A stretch of DNA of 64,000 bases from Holophagales bacterium (GCA_009837885.1 VXSP01000030.1:1-64000); one strand, 5' to 3'; shown: positions 19,101 through 34,100, numbered from the stretch's first letter. Notes: a model not told the origin generated them from the sequence alone. Made by a program: numbers and translations.

Positions 19101-22100
19101 GAGGCCGTCTCGTTCTCCGTCACCGTCACCGACACGCTCGCCGCCGTCACCGAGCCGTAGTCCGCGCCCGACACCGTGTGCGCGATCGTCGCGAGGTCCT
19201 CCTCCGCGTCGTCGTCCTCCGCCGCCCGTACGGTTACGGTCTGAGCCGCCGACCAGGTCGACGCCGTGAACGTCAACGCCGCCGGCTCGACCGTCACGTC
19301 GGGGCTGCCGGTCGCGGCGGGCGTCACGGTCACCGGGCCCGTCGGCGCCGACAGCAGCTTCACCGTGTACGCCGCGCTGCCCCCCTCCGGCGGCGACCGC
19401 GCTCTGGCGCTGACCTCCACGCCCCGCGTGTCGTCGTCCTGGATCGTCAGCGTCGCCGCGGTCACCGCAAGTCCATGGCCGGCCGTCCCGCCGACGGTCA
19501 CCGTCTCTTCGGTTTCGTCGACGTCGTCGTTCACCGGCGTCAACGTGAACGTGGCCGTCCCCGACGTCTCCCCGGCGGCGATCGTCAACGTGAAGCCCGA
19601 AACCGAACCGAAGTCGCTCGTGGACGCCGTACCCGCGGAGATGGTGACCGACACCGTCGTCGCCGACGTCCGCGGCGCGTGGTCCAGCTCGCCCTTCACC
19701 GTAACCTGCGTCGCGCCCGCCCCCTCGGACACCGACGGCGGATCGACAGTCAGCGTCACGCCCGTCGAGCCCGTCTCGTTCTCCGTCACCGTCACCGACA
19801 CGCTCGCGGCCGTCACCGAGCCGTAGTCCGCGCCGGACACCGTGTGCGTAATCGTCGCGGTGTCCGGCTCCGCGTCCGCGTCCTCGGCCGCCCGCACCGT
19901 CACCGTCCGGGCCGTCTCCCAGGTCGTCGCCGTGAACGTCAGCGCCGCCGGCTCGACCGTCACGTCCGGGTTGCCGGTCGCGGTGGGCGTCACCGTCACC
20001 TGACCCGTCGGCGCCGACAGTAGCGCCACCATGTACGTGTCCGTGCCGCCTTCCGGTACGGTCACCCCGTTCTCGCTCACCTGCACACCCCTGGTGTCGT
20101 CGTCCTGGATCGTCAAGGTCGCCGCCGTCACCGACAGACCATGGCCGGCCGTCCCGCCGACGGTCACCGTCTCGGCGTCTTCGTCCACGGCGTCGTTCAC
20201 CGGGGTCAGTGTGAACGTGGCCGTCCCCGACGTCGCCCCGGCATCGATCGTCAACGTAAAGCCGGAAGGCGAGCCGTAGTCCGCTGACGATGCGGTACCC
20301 GCGGAGACAGACACCGAAACGGTCGTCGTCGACGTACGAGGCGCGTGGTTCAGCTCGCCCGTCACCTCGACCTGCGTCGCGCCGGCACTCTCGGACACCG
20401 AGTCGGGCTCCACCGACAGGGTCACGGACGTGGATGCCGTCTCGTCCTCCGTCACTCTCACCGACACGTCGGCCGCCGTCACCGAGCCGTAGTCCGCGCC
20501 GGCCACCGTGTGCGTGATCGTCGCCGTGTCCTCCTCCGCGTCGGCGTCCTCCGCCGCCCGCACCGTCACCGTCCGCACCGTCTCCCAGGTCGTCGCCGTG
20601 AACGTCAGCGCCGGCGGCTGGACGGTCACATCCGGATTGCCGACCACGCGCGGCGTCACCGTCACCGCGCCCGTCGGCGCCGAGAGGAGCACGACCGTGT
20701 AGCTGTCCGTGCCGCCCTCCGCCGGCGTCACTTCGGTCTCGCTCACCACAACGCCCCTGCTGTCGTCGTCCATGATCGTCAAGGTCGCCGACGTCACCGA
20801 CAGACCATGGCCGGCCGTCCCGCCGACGGTCACCGTCTCGGCGTCTTCGTCCACGGCGTCATTCACCGGAGTGAAGCTGAACGTCGCCGTCCCCGAGGTG
20901 TCGCCCGCGGAGATCGTCAGTGTGAAGCCCGACACCGAACCGAAGTCACCCGTGGACGCCGAACCCGCGGAGACGGCAATCGACACCGTCGTCGCCGACG
21001 TCCGCGGCGCGTGGTCCAGTTCGCCCGTCACCTCGACCTGAGTCGCACCCGCCCCCTCGGAGACCGATGCCGGATCGAGCGTGAGCTTCACGCCCGTCGA
21101 TGCCGTGTCGTTGTCCGTCACCGTCACCGACACGCTGGCCGCGGTCTCCGAGCCGTAGTCGGCGCCGGCCACCGCGTGCGTGATCGTCGCCGTGTCGTTC
21201 TCCGCGTCGGCGTCCTCCGCCGCCCGCACCGTCACCGTCCGGGCCGTCTCCCAGGTGGCCGCCGTGAATGTCAGCGCGGGCGGCTGGACGGTCACGTCGG
21301 GGTTGCCGCCCACGCTTGGCGTCACCGTCACCGCGCCCGCCGGCGCCGAAAGCAGCACGACCGTGTAGCTGTCCGTGCCGCCCTCCGCCGGCGTCACCTC
21401 GGTCCTGCTCACGACGACGCCCCGGCTGTCGTCGTCCGTGATCGTCAACGCCGCTTCGGTCACCGTCAGACCCTGGACCGTCCCCCCGATCGTCACGGTC
21501 TCGTCGTTCTCGTCGATGTCGTCGTCCACCGGCGTCAGCGTGAACGTCGCCGTCCCAGACGTCTTCCCCGCATCGATGGTCAGCGAGAAGGTCGGCACCG
21601 CGCCGAAGTCCGCACTCGAGGCCGTGCCGTTCGTGACCGTCACCGAGACCGTCTTCGGCGACGTCAACGGCGCGTGGTCCAGCTCGGCCGTTACCTCGAC
21701 CGGAGTCGCGCCCGCCCCCTCGGAGACCGACGGCGGATCGAGCGTGAGCTTCACGCCCGTCGATGCCGTGTCGTTCTCCGTCACCGTCACCGCCACGCTC
21801 GCGGCCGACACCGAGCCGTAGTCGGCGCCCGACACGGTGTGCGCCACCGTCGCCGTGTCCTCTTCCGCGTCGTCGTCCTCCGCCGCCCGCACGGTCACGG
21901 TCTGAGCCACCGACCAGGTCGTCGCCGTGAACATCAGGGCCGGCGGCTGGACCGTCACGTCGGAGTTCCCGTTCACTCTCGGAGTGACAGTCACCTGGCC
22001 CGTCGGCGCCGAGAGCAGCACGATGGTGTAGGTGTCCGTGCCGCCTTCCGCGGGCGCCACCCCGGTCCTGCTCACCTCGACGCCCCTGGTGTCGTCGTCC

Positions 22101-25100
22101 TCGATCGTCAGCGTCGCCGCGTTCACCGTCAGACCCGGGCCGGTGGTCCCGGTGACCCTCACCGTCTCGTCCTCCTCGTCCACGGCGTCGTTCACCGGAG
22201 TCAGGGTGAAGTCCGCCGTAGCCGAGGTCTCGCCGGCGGGAATCGTCAGCAGGAACGACGACCCGGATCGAAAGTCGCCGGCAGAAGCGGTGCCCGCCGA
22301 CGCCGAGACCACGACGGTCGTCACCGAGGTCCGCGGCGCGTGGTTCAGTTCGCCCGTCACCTCAACCTGAGTCGCGCCGGCGCTCTCGGACACCGAGGCC
22401 GGGTCGACCGACAGGGTCACCTCGGTGGAGGCCGTTTCGTTCTCCCTCACCGTCACCGACACGTCGTCGGCGATCTCCAGGTTGTAGTCGGCGCCGGACA
22501 CGGAGTGCGCCACCGTCGCGGTGTCCACTTCCGCGTCGCCGTCCTCCGCCGCCCGTACGGTTACGGTCTGAGCCACCGACCAGGTCGGCGCCGTGAACGT
22601 CAGCGCCGCCGGCTGCACCGTCACGTCGGGGTTGTCGCCCACGCTCGGCGTCACCGTCACCTGGCCCGTCGGGGCCGACAGCAGCGCCACGGTATACGTC
22701 ACCGAACCGCCTTCCGGTACGGTCACCCCGTTCTCGCTCACCTGCACGCCGCGCGTGTCGTCGTCCGCGATGGTCAACGCCGATCCGTTCACCGTCAGCC
22801 CCTGGACCGTGCCGCCCACGCTGACCGTTTCGCCGCCCTCGTGGACATCGTCGTCAACCGGGGTGAAGCTGAACGTCGCCGTGCCCGAGGTGTCGCCCGC
22901 ATCGATCGTCAGGGAGAACGCCGGCACGGCAGCGAAGTCGCCCGACGAAGCGGTGCCCGCCGACACCGACACCGTTACCGTCTGCGTGGACGTCAAGGGC
23001 GACGCGTTCAGCCTCCCGGTGACGGTCACCGAGGTCGCGCCCGCCCCCTCGGAGACCGACGGCGGCTCGACGGTCAGCGTCACTTCCGTGGATGCCGTGT
23101 CGTTCTCCGCCACCGTCACCGACACGCCGGCCGCCGTCACCGAGCCGTAGTCGGCGCCGGCCACCGTGTGCGTGATCGTCGCCGTGTCCTCCGCCGCGTC
23201 GGCGTCCTCCGCCGCCCGCACCGTCACCGTCTGGGCCGTCTCCCAGGTCGTCGCCGTGAACGTCAACGCCGACGGCTGAACGGTCACGTCGGAGTTGCCG
23301 CTCACGACCGGCGTCACCGTCACCTGGCCCGTCGGCGCCGACAGCAGCGCCACGGTGTACGTCGCCGTGCCGCCCTCCGCCGGCGTCACCGAGGTCTCGC
23401 TCACCGCGACGCCCCTGGTGTCGTCGTCCTGGATCGTCAGCGTCGCGGCGGTCACCGACAGACCCTGGACCGTGCCGCCGACCGTCACCGTCTCGTCGTC
23501 CTCGTCGACATCGTCGTTCACCGGTGTCAACGTGAACGTGTCCGTCCCCGAGGTCTCCCCGACGGCGATCGTCAGCGTGAAGCCCGAAACCGAACCGAAG
23601 TCGCTCGTGGACGCCGTACCAGCGGAGACGGTGACCGACACCATGGTCGCCGACGTCCGCGGCGCGTGGTCCAGTTCCCCCGTCACCTCGACCTGAGTCG
23701 CACCCGCTCCCTCGGAGACCGATGTCGGATCGAGCGTGAGCTCGACGCCCGTCGACGCCGTGTCGTTCTCCGTCACCGTCACCGACACGCTCGCCGCCGG
23801 CTCCGAACCGTAGTCCGCGCCCGACACCGTGTGGACGATCGTCGCCGTGTCCTCCTCCGCGTCGGCGTCCTCCGCCGCCCGCACCGTCACCGTCCGCGCC
23901 GTCTCCCAGGTGGTCGCCGTGAACGTCAGCGCCGCCGGCTCCACGGTCACGTCCGGGTTGCCGGCGACCACCGGCGTCACCGTCACCTGGCCCGTCGGCG
24001 CCGACAGCAACGCCACGGTGTACGTCGCCGTGCCGCCCTCCGCCGGCGTCACCGCGGTCTCGCTCACCTCGACGCCCCGCGTGTCGTCGTCTTCGATCGT
24101 CAGCGTCGCCGCGCTCACCGACAGGCCCAGCACCGTGCCGCCGATCGTCACCGTCTCGTCGTCCTCGTCCACCGCGTCGTCCACCGGCGTCAACGTGAAC
24201 GTCGCCGTCCCCGACGTCTCCCCCGCATCGATCGTCAGCGAGAGTCCGGAAACCGAACCGAAGTCGCCCGAAGACGCCGTGCCGCCGGACACCGAGACGG
24301 ACACCGTCGTCGCCGACGTGCGCGGCGCGTGGTCCAGCTCCGCCGTCACCTCGACCTGAGTCGCGCCGCCGTTCTCCGCCACCGAGTCCGGGTCCACCGA
24401 CAGGGTCACGCCCGTCGACGCCGTCTCGTCGTCCGTGACCGTCACCGACACGCTCGCCGCCGTCTCCGAGCCGTAGTCCGCGCCGGACACCGTGTGCGTG
24501 ATCGTCGCCGTGTCGTTCTCCGCGTCGGCGTCCTCCGCCGCCCGCACCGTCACCGTCCGGGCCGTCTCCCAGGTCGCCGCCGTGAAGGTCAACGCCGCCG
24601 GCTGCACCGTCACGTCGGGGTTGCCGCCCACGCTCGGCGTCACCGTCACCTGGCCGGTCGGCGCCGAGAGCAGCGCGATCGTGTAGCTGTCCGTGCCGCC
24701 CTCAGCCGGCGTCACCGCGGTCTCGCTCACCACGACGCCCCGGCTGTCGTCGTCCGTGATCGTCAACGCCGCTTCGGTGACCGTCAGGCCCTGGAGCGTC
24801 CCCGAGACCGTCACGGTCTCGTCGTTCTCGTCGATGTCGTCGTCCGCCGGGGTGAAGCTGAAGGTCGCCGTGCCCGAGATCTCTCCCGCGTCGATCGTCA
24901 GCGAGAAGGAGGACACCGCGCCGAAGTCCGCACTCGAAGCCGTGCCGTTCGTGACCGTCACCGTCACCGTCTTCGACGTGCTGAACGGCGCATGATCCAG
25001 CTCGGCCGTCACCTCCACCGAGGTGGCGCCCGCGCCCTCGGCGACGGAGGGCGGATCGACCGTGAGCGCGATGCCCGTCGACGCCGTCTCGTTCTCGGTC

Positions 25101-28100
25101 ACCGTCACCGCGACATCGGCGGCCAGCTCGCGGTCGTAGTCGGCGCCCGACACGGCGTGAACCACGGTCGCCGTGTCCTCTTCCGCGTCGGCGTCCTCCG
25201 CCGCCCGCACCGTCACCGTCTGGGCCGTCTCCCAGGTCGTCGCCGTGAAGGTCAGCGCCGGCGGTTCGACCGTCACGTCGGAGTTGTCGTTCACGGCCGG
25301 CGTCACCGTCACCGCGCCCGTCGGCATGGACCGGAGCGCCACCGTGTACGTCGCGCTGCCGCCCTCCGCCGGCCTGACCTCGGTGGCGCCGATGTTGACG
25401 CCCCGCCTGTCGTCGTCCTCGATCGTCAGGGTGGCGCCGTTCACCGACAGGCCCGGGCCGGTGGTCCCGGTGACCATGACCGTCTCGTCCTCCTCGTCCA
25501 CCGCGTCGTTCACCGGCGTCAGGGTGAAGTCCCTTGTAGCCGAGGTCTCGCCGGCAGGGATCGTCAGCACGAACGCCGACCCGGCCTGAAAGTCGCCGGC
25601 AGAAGCGGTGCCCGCCGACACCGAGACCACGACGGTCGTGACCGAGGTCCGCGGCGCGTGGTTCAGTTCGCCCGTCACCGTCACTGATGTCGCGCCGGCG
25701 CTTTCGGACACCGAGTCCGGCTCGACCGACAGCGATACTTCCGTCGACGCCGTCTCGTCGTCGGTCACCCTGACCGCCACGTCGGACGCGATCTCCGAAC
25801 CGTAGTCGGCGCCCGACACCGTGTGCGTGATCGTCGCCGTGTCCTCCTCGGCGTCGTCGTCCTCCGCCGCGGACACCCTCACCGTCTGCGAGGCCGACCA
25901 GGTCGTCCCGGTGAAGGTCAACGCCGGCGGCGAGAAGGTCACGTCGTTGCTGCCGCCGACGCTCGGCGTCACGACCACCGTGCCCGTCGGCGCCGAGAGG
26001 AGCGCCACCGTGTACGTCGCCGTTCCCCCTTCCGGCACGGTAACGGAGTTCCCGCTCACCTGCACGCCGCGCGTGTCGTCGTCCGCGATCGTCAGAGTCG
26101 CGCCGGTCACCGACAGGCCCGGGAGCGTGCCACCGACGGCTACCGTCTCGTCGTCTTCATCCACTCCGTCGTCCACCGGCGTGAAGCTGAACGTCGCCGT
26201 GCCCGAGGTCTCTCCCGCGTCGATCGTCAGCGCGAAGCCGGAGGCGGTACCGAAGTCCGCGCTGGAGGCCGTGGCCCCGGTGACCGTCACCGCCACCGTC
26301 CTCGCGGTGCTGAACGGCGCGTGGTCCAGTTCGGCCGTCACCGTCACCTGGGTCGCGCCAGCCCCTTCGGAGACCGACGGCGGATCGACTGTCAGCGTCA
26401 CGCCCGTCGACGCCGTGTCGTTCTCCGTCACGGCCACCGACACACTCGCCGCGGTCACCGAGCCGTAGTCGGCGCCGGACACCGTGTGCGTGATCGTCGC
26501 CGTGTCCGCCTCCGCGTCGGCGTCCTCCGCCGCCCGCACCGTCACCGTCCGGGCCGTCGCCCAGGTCGTCGCCGAAAACGTCAGCGTCGCCGGCTGGACG
26601 GTCACGTCCGGGTTGCCGGCGACCACCGGCGTCACCGTCACCTGGCCCGTCGGCGCCGACAGCAACGCGACCGTGTAGCTGTCCGTGCCGCCCTCCGCAG
26701 GCGTCACCGCGGTCTCGCTCACCTCGACTCCCCGCGCATCGTCGTCCTGGATCGTCAGCGTCGCCGCGGTCACCGACAGGCCCTGGACCGTGCCGCCGAT
26801 CGTCACCGTCTCGTCGTCCTCGTCGATGTCGTCGTTCACCGGCGTCAGCGTGAACGACGTCATGCCCGAGGTGTCGCCCGCGTCGATCGTCAACGTGAAC
26901 GGCGACACGGCGCCGAAGTCCCCCGAAGACGCCGTGCCGGCGGTCACCGACACGGTCACCGTCTTCGACGTGCTGAACGGCGCCTGGTTCAGTTCGCCCG
27001 TCACCGTCACCGAGGTCGCGCCCGCCCCCTCGGAGACCGACGGCGTACCCAGCGAAAGCGTCACTCCCGTCGACGCCGTCTCGTTCTCCGTCACCGTCAC
27101 CGACACCGAAGCGGCCGCCACCGAACCGTAGTCCGCGCCCGACACCACGTGCGCGATCGTCGCGACATCCTCCTCCGCGTCGGCGTCCTCCGCCGCCCGC
27201 ACCGTCACCGTCCGCGCCGTCTCCCAGGTCGTCGCCGTGAACGTCAACGCCGACGGCTCCACCGTCACGTCCGGGTTGCCGGCGACCACCGGCGTCACCG
27301 TCACCTGACCCGTCGGCGCCGAGAGCAGCGCGACCGTGTAGCTGTCCGTGCCGCCCTCCGCAGGCGTCACCGCGCTCTCGCTCACCTCGACGCCCCGGCT
27401 GTCGTCGTCCTCGATCGTCAACGTCGCCGTGGTCACCGACAGACCCAGGACCGTGCCGCCGATCGTCACCGTCTCGTCGTCCTCGTCCACCGCGTCGTCC
27501 ACCGGCGTCAACGTGAACGTCGCCGTCCCCGACGTCTCCCCCGCATCGATCGTCAGCGAGAGTCCGGAAACCGAACCGAAGTCGCCCGAAGACGCCGTGC
27601 CGCCGGACACCGAGACGGACACCGTCGTCGCCGACGTGCGCGGCGCGTGGTCCAGCTCCGCCGTCACCTCGACCTGAGTCGCGCCGCCGTTCTCCGCCAC
27701 CGAGTCCGGGTCCACCGACAGGGTCACGCCCGTCGACGCCGTCTCGTCGTCCGTGACCGTCACCGACACGCTCGCCGCCGTCTCCGAGCCGTAGTCCGCG
27801 CCGGACACCGTGTGCGTGATCGTCGCCGTGTCGTTCTCCGCGTCGGCGTCCTCGGCCGCCCGCACCGTCACCGTCCGCGCCGTCTCCCAGCTCGCCGCCG
27901 TGAAGGTCAGCACCGCCGGCTGCACCGTCACGTCGGAATTGCCGCTCACGGCCGGCGTCACCGTCACCTGGCCCGTCGGCGCCGACAGCAGGACGACCGT
28001 GTAGCTGTCCGTGCCGCCCTCCGCCGGCGTCACCGCGGTCTCGCTCACCACGACGCCCCGGCTGTCGTCGTCCGTGATCGTCAACGCCGCTTCGGTCACC

Positions 28101-31100
28101 GTCAGGCCCTGGACCGTGCCGCCGATCGTCACCGTCTCGTCGTCCTCGTCGATGTCGTCGCCCACCGGGGTGAAACTGAAGGTCGCCGTCCCCGAGATCT
28201 CCCCCGCGTCGATCGTCAGCGAGAAGGAGGACACCGCGCCGAAGTCGCTCACCGAGGCCGTGCCCACGGACACCGAAACCGTCACCGTCGTCCCGGACGT
28301 CATCGGCGCCGCGTTCAGTTCGCCTGTCACCGTGACCGATGTCGCGCCGGCGCTCTCGGCCACCGAGTCGGGGACGATCGACAGGGCCACTTCCGTCGAC
28401 GCCGTCTCGTTGTCCGTCACCGTGACCGACACGCTCGCCGCGTTCTCCGAACCGTAGTCCGCCCCCGCCACCGTGTGCGTGATCGTCGCGGTGTCCTGCG
28501 CCGCATCGGCGTCCTCCACGGCCCGCACGGTTACCGTCTGGGCCGTCTCCCAGGTGATCGCCGTGAAGGTCAGGGCCGGCGGTTCGACGGTCACGTCGGT
28601 GTTGCCGTTCACGGCCGGCGTCACCGTCACCGGGCCCGTCGGCTCGGACAGCAACGCCACCGTGTAGGTGTCCATGCCGCCCTCGGCCGGCGTCACGTCG
28701 GTCTCGCTGACTTCGACGCCCCGCTCGTCGTCGTCCTCGATCGTCAAGGCCGCCCCCGTCACCGTCAGGCCCGAGACCGTGCCGCGAACCGAGATCGTCT
28801 CGTCGTCCTCGTCGACGTCGTCGTCCGCCGGTGTGATGCTGAAGGTCGCCGTGCCCGAGGTCTCGCCCGCGTCGATCGTCAGCGAGAAGGCCGCTATCGC
28901 GGCGAAGTCGTCACTGGAAGCCGTGTCGCCGGCGACCGTCACCGCCACCGTCTTCGCGGTGCTGAACGGCGCGTGGTCCAGCTCCGCCGTCACCTTGACC
29001 TGGGTCGCGCCCGCCGCCTCGGCGACGGACGGCGGATCGAGAGTGAGCGTCACGCCCGTCGACGCGGTCTCGTTCTCCACCACCGTCACCAGGACGTCGG
29101 CAGCCGTCTCCGCGCCGTAGTCCGCGCCGGCCACCGTGTGCGTGATCGTCGCGGTGTCCTCCTCCGCGTCGTCGTCCTCGGCGGCAGACACCGTCACCGT
29201 CTGCGCCGTCTCCCAGGTCGTCGCCGTGAAGGTCAGCGCCGGAGGCTCGACCGTCACGTCGGAGTTGCCGGTCACGCCGGGCGTCACCGTCACCGCGCCC
29301 GTCGGCTCGGACAGCAGCGCCACCGTGTACGTCGCGCTGCCGCCCTCCGGCGGCGACCTCGCGGTGGCGCTGACCTCCACGCCCCTGGTGTCGTCGTCCT
29401 GGATCGTCAACGAAGCACCGGTCACGGTCAGATCCTGGACGGTGCCGTCCACGGCGACCGCCTCGTCGTCCTCGTCGATGTCGTCGTCCACCGGCGTGAA
29501 GCTGAACGTCGCCGTCCCCGAAGTCTCTCCCGCGGCGATCGTCAGCGCGAAACTCGAAACCGCAACGAAATCGCTGGTGGACGCCGTGCCGGCGGACACG
29601 GACACGGTCACCGTTTTCTGCGTGGTGAACGCCGCCTCGTTCAGGACGGCCGTCACCGTCACGGCAGTGGCGCCCGCTCCCTCGACCACCGGGTCCGGGG
29701 CCACCGACAGGGTGACTTCCGTCGACGCTGTCTCGTCGTCCGTCACCTTGACCGACACGCCGGCCGCGGTCTCCGTACCGTAGTCCGCCCCCGCCACGGT
29801 GTGCGCGATCGTCGCCGAGTCCTCCTCCGCGTCGTCGTCCTCGGCCGCGTACACCGTCACCGTCTGCGCGCCCGACCAGGTCGCCGCCGTGAAGGTCAAG
29901 GCCGGCGGCTGGACCGTCACGTCGGAGTCGCCGGTCACGACGGGCGTCACCGTCACCTCGCCCGTCGGCGCCGAGAGCAGCGTCACCTCGTACGTCGCGG
30001 TGCCGCCCTCCGCCGGCGTCACTTCGGTCTCGCTCACTTCGACGCCGCGCGTATCGTCGTCCACGATCGTCAACGCGGCCCCGGTCACGTCCAGCCCTTC
30101 GACCGTGCCGCCGACCGCTACCGTCTCGTCGTCTTCGTCGACATCGTCGTCCACCGGCGTGAACGTGAAGGAGGCCGTGCCCGAGGTCTCCTCCGCGTCG
30201 ATCGTCAGCGAGAAAGCCGCCACCGCGCCGAAGTCCGCGCTGGAGGCCGTGTCGCCGGCGACCGTCACCGCCACGGTCGTCGCGACGCCGAGCGGCGCGT
30301 GGTCCAGCTCGCCCGTGACCTCGACGACCGTGGCGGCGGCCTCCGGGATCGACCCGGTGTTGAGCGACAACGTCACGCGCGTCGAAGCCGTCTCGTCCTC
30401 CAGCACCGTGACCTCGACGTCGTCCGCGGCCTCTCCGGCATAGTCGGCGCCGGACACGGTCTGCGACACCGTGGCCGTATCCTCCGCCGCATCGGCGTCC
30501 TCCGCGGCCTCGACCGTCACCGTCTGCGCCGTCGACCAGGTCGTCCCGGTGAAGGTCAACGCCGGCGGCGAGAAGGTCACGTCGCTGCTGCCGCTGACGT
30601 TCGGCGTAACGGTCACCTCGCCCGTCGGCGCCGACTGCAGCACGACCGTGTAGGTTTCCGAGCCGCCCTCCGCCACCTGCAGGTCGGTCGGCGCCACGGT
30701 GACGCCGCGCGTGTCGTCGTCTTCGATCGTCAGGACGGCGTTCACGACCGTCAGCACGTCGGTCGACCCGGAGACGGTCAACGTCTCGTCCGATTCATCC
30801 ACACTGTCGGCCACCGGCGTGAACGTGAACGTCGCCGTGCCGGACGCCGCTCCCGCTTCGATCGTCAGAGTGAAGCTGGACACGGGTTCGAAGTCGCCGC
30901 TCGAGGCAGTGTCGGCCGCGACGGCCAACGTGACGTTCAGGTCGTTGGCCAACGGCGCCTCGTCGAGCGTTCCGGTGACGACGACCGCCGTCGCGCCGGC
31001 GCTTTCCGACACGCCGGCCGGGTTCAGGGTCAGTTCCAGCTCCGTCGATCGCGTTTCGTCGTCGGCGATCTCGACGCGGACGCTGGCGGTTTCGGCCGAG

Positions 31101-34100
31101 TCGTAGCCGCCGCCCGACGCGGTGTGCACGAGAACCACGAGGTCGTCCTCGGCATCCCCGTCCTGGGCCGCGGTCACGGTCACGGTCTGCGCCACGTTCC
31201 AGGTCGCTGTGTCGAAACTCAGGCTCGTCGAACTCAGCGTGGCGTCGCTGTCCGCCGCACCCGAGATCGTCACGACGACCGGGCCCGACGGCAGGGACTC
31301 CAGGACGACTTCGTAGCTGCGCGACTCGCCTTCCGGGACGTCCACCGCCGGCGGCGCCTGGATCGCGATGCGGTCGTCGTCCTCGACCGTCACCTCCACG
31401 TCGTCGAAGTCCAGGTTCACGTAGTGGCCGCCCGTGTGGGCCCTCGGGTGCAACGTGACGACGTCATCCTCGGCGTCGTCGTCCGAACTCGCGGTCACCG
31501 TGAACGCCTTCGGCTGGTCCCAGTTGCTCGTCGTGAACGAGAAGCTGTCGGGATCGACGCTTACGTCCGTTCCCTGGTCCCCTTCGAACCCGATCAACAC
31601 GGCCGTCCTCGGCCGGTTGGCCAGCGCGATCGTGAACTGCCCGCCCGAAGCGTTCCCTTCCGCGATCGTGAGTTCTCTGGGACTGACGATCGCGCCCTCG
31701 TCGTTGTCGCGGATCGTCAGAGTCGCGGGGCGGACGTCCGCATCGTCCGGGAGGTCCAGCGTGACGCTCAGGCGCTCGTCCGGCTCCGAAACCGTGTCGT
31801 TCACCGGGCGGAACTTCATCGTCGCCGAGCCCGACCTGCTTCCCGCTGCGATCGACACGTCGGCGACGCTGACCACGACGAAGTCGCTGGACTCGGCGGG
31901 ATTCGGCTGGCTAATCGCCCCGTCCCCCGGCACTACCAGCGGCGTCAGCGTGAGATTCGTCGTGGCGTCCTCATCGAGCGTGACCGTCACGGCGATGTCC
32001 ACCTCGCCGCCGTCCTCGTCGACCGCGTCCGGATTCAGGGTCACCGTGTGCCGGGGATTCGCATCGTTGTCGCGCACGGTGACGCCGGCGACGTAACCGT
32101 CCGGAAGCACGCAGTAGTACGGACGCTCGTAGCTGTGGAACGCCTTCCACGGGCGCTGCAGGAGAGCGATCGGATTGTCGCTCGCCGCCAGCCACACCTT
32201 GAGCTCCGCGTTCTCCTCGGAGGTCGCGTCGTCAACGGTCGGGATCCGCAGGTCGACCGACGCCACGCCCGCGGGCATGTCGATGACCGTCGAGGCCGTA
32301 GTGGCCAGAAACGCCGGATCGGCCACGGCCTCGTGTCCGCTCATGGTGAACTGAATCTGGCGGTAGTCCAGGTTTCCGGTCGCGAAGGGGGAAACGGACC
32401 CTGGATCGGGGTGGGCGCAGGCCGAGGCGTTCGGGGCAACGTGATGCCCGGCCTGGGTGCTCGGGATGCCGAAGCGCTCGAGCCGGAACACGGCGTCGCT
32501 ACCCTCGTCGACCGCCTGCGCGACCCGGGTCACCCTGACCCAGTGTTCCGGGTGGTCGTTGTTCCTCATCCACGTGGTCTCCACTCCGCACCCGCGCCGC
32601 CCGATTGCAGGTTGAACCCCGGGACACAGCTCCTCGAAACCGGCGCCGTTGATCACCTCGTAGCCGAGCCCTCCCAGAATCTCGACCTTGATGTAGCTCG
32701 CGGTCTCCTCCACCCTGTCGTCGACTCCGGAGAACCCAACGACGGTGGTTTCGTCCCCCGCGAGGAACAGGGCCTGCGTCTCCCGCGAACTGACCCTCAG
32801 ATGGCGGCCGTACCTCCTCTCGTTCGGCGCCTGCGCCCCGTAGGGATGAACCGAACGAAGGTTGTTCGACCCGTCGGGGGTCTGAGACCAGTTCGACAGA
32901 ACGTCTTCGGTGATGCGAATGTTCACCAACATCTGCGGCAGGGGCGCCGAGGTCCGGTAGTTGCGCCGGAGCTTCAGGTTGAAGTTCTGCACCTCTTCCG
33001 ACTTCGGTCTCGAGGGCTGGTCGAACACGTAGAACCCGATCTTCTGAATGGGCTCGTTGTTGTCGATCGGAATCTCGGCGGCGTCGTGGCCGCTGCGGAC
33101 GAGATAGCCCGTACCCGGCAGCAGGAACGCCTCCAGCGCGAAGTTCTTGACGTGGACGTTGTCGTCCGCGATGGGCACCTCCAGGTGCGCGAACTCGTCG
33201 CCGCCCTCGATCGTCACCGTCGTCTCCTGGAAGGGCTTGTTGCCGTAGTAGTCGCCGGTGAAGCGGTACTTCACGTTCAGGGTCACCTCCTGGGTCACGG
33301 GCGCCTGGGAAGTGCCCCCGTGCCACCGCTCGATCCGAACCCTCGCGGTGCCGCCTTCGGAAGCCGAGGAAGCCTGGCTGCCGCTCATCTGCACGTCGAC
33401 GGAGTTCACCAGGTCCGGTTCGTCGTCCGTCACCGTCACGGTCACCGAAGGATTGTCGGGGTCCGGTATGAAGTCATGGTTCCTGACGGCTCCGACGGTC
33501 GCCGTGACCGAACCGTCGTGCTCGCTGACGGTGTCGTCGTCGAGGTCGACGCAATGGTTGACGTGAAGGACGTCGGTGCCGACCGCCCGGGTCTGGAGCT
33601 GGCCGTGAAAGACCCCCGGAGGGTCCTTCAGGTAATCGCCCGCCTGGCGTATGTGCAACTCGTAGGCGACGGTCACGTCCTTTTCCCGATCCCAGGACGC
33701 GTCGGACGAGACCTGGAAGCACAGTGGGCCCTCGGACTCGGCAAGCTCCGTCACGGGCTGCGTTGCCGTCGAGTCGGTCCCGATCACGCTGACGTAGGCC
33801 TTGTCGTCGTCGACATGGTCGAGTTCGTAGCGGATCTGATTCGGTCCGCCGGTCGCGCCGGACGGCGGCGACGACGGCAGCGTGAAGCTGCCCATGGCGC
33901 CGGTTCCGCTGTACGCGTTTCTCGTGCGCAACTCGACGATGAACGGTTGGGTCACCCGGTAGAGGTCGTCCGAGGGGACCGGCACCGAGACCGTGACACT
34001 GGCCTGATTCGCGAGGAAGGCGACCTGGCTGTTCACGACCTCGTCACCCAGGTGCTGACGTACCTGCCAGTACCCGAAGTGCCGGGCCGCGATGGTGAGC

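Larger units (their letters stand above)
11720..31060 (-). repeat. Tandem array of 28 units of about 663 bp inside the giant gene
   Basis: Counting the DDDxRGV junction motif gives 28 occurrences, the first at about 30,705 and the last at about 12,380. Over the first 24 units the mean period is about 663 bp (221 residues); the last four units are longer and more diverged. The boundaries given are approximate. Units are most alike in the middle of the array and degrade towards both ends, the usual pattern of unequal exchange and gene conversion. Confidence 0.9.

Noticed and set aside
11720..31060. CRISPR array
   Set aside because: The period is about 663 bp and the whole unit is coding and repeated; there are no short repeats with unique spacers.
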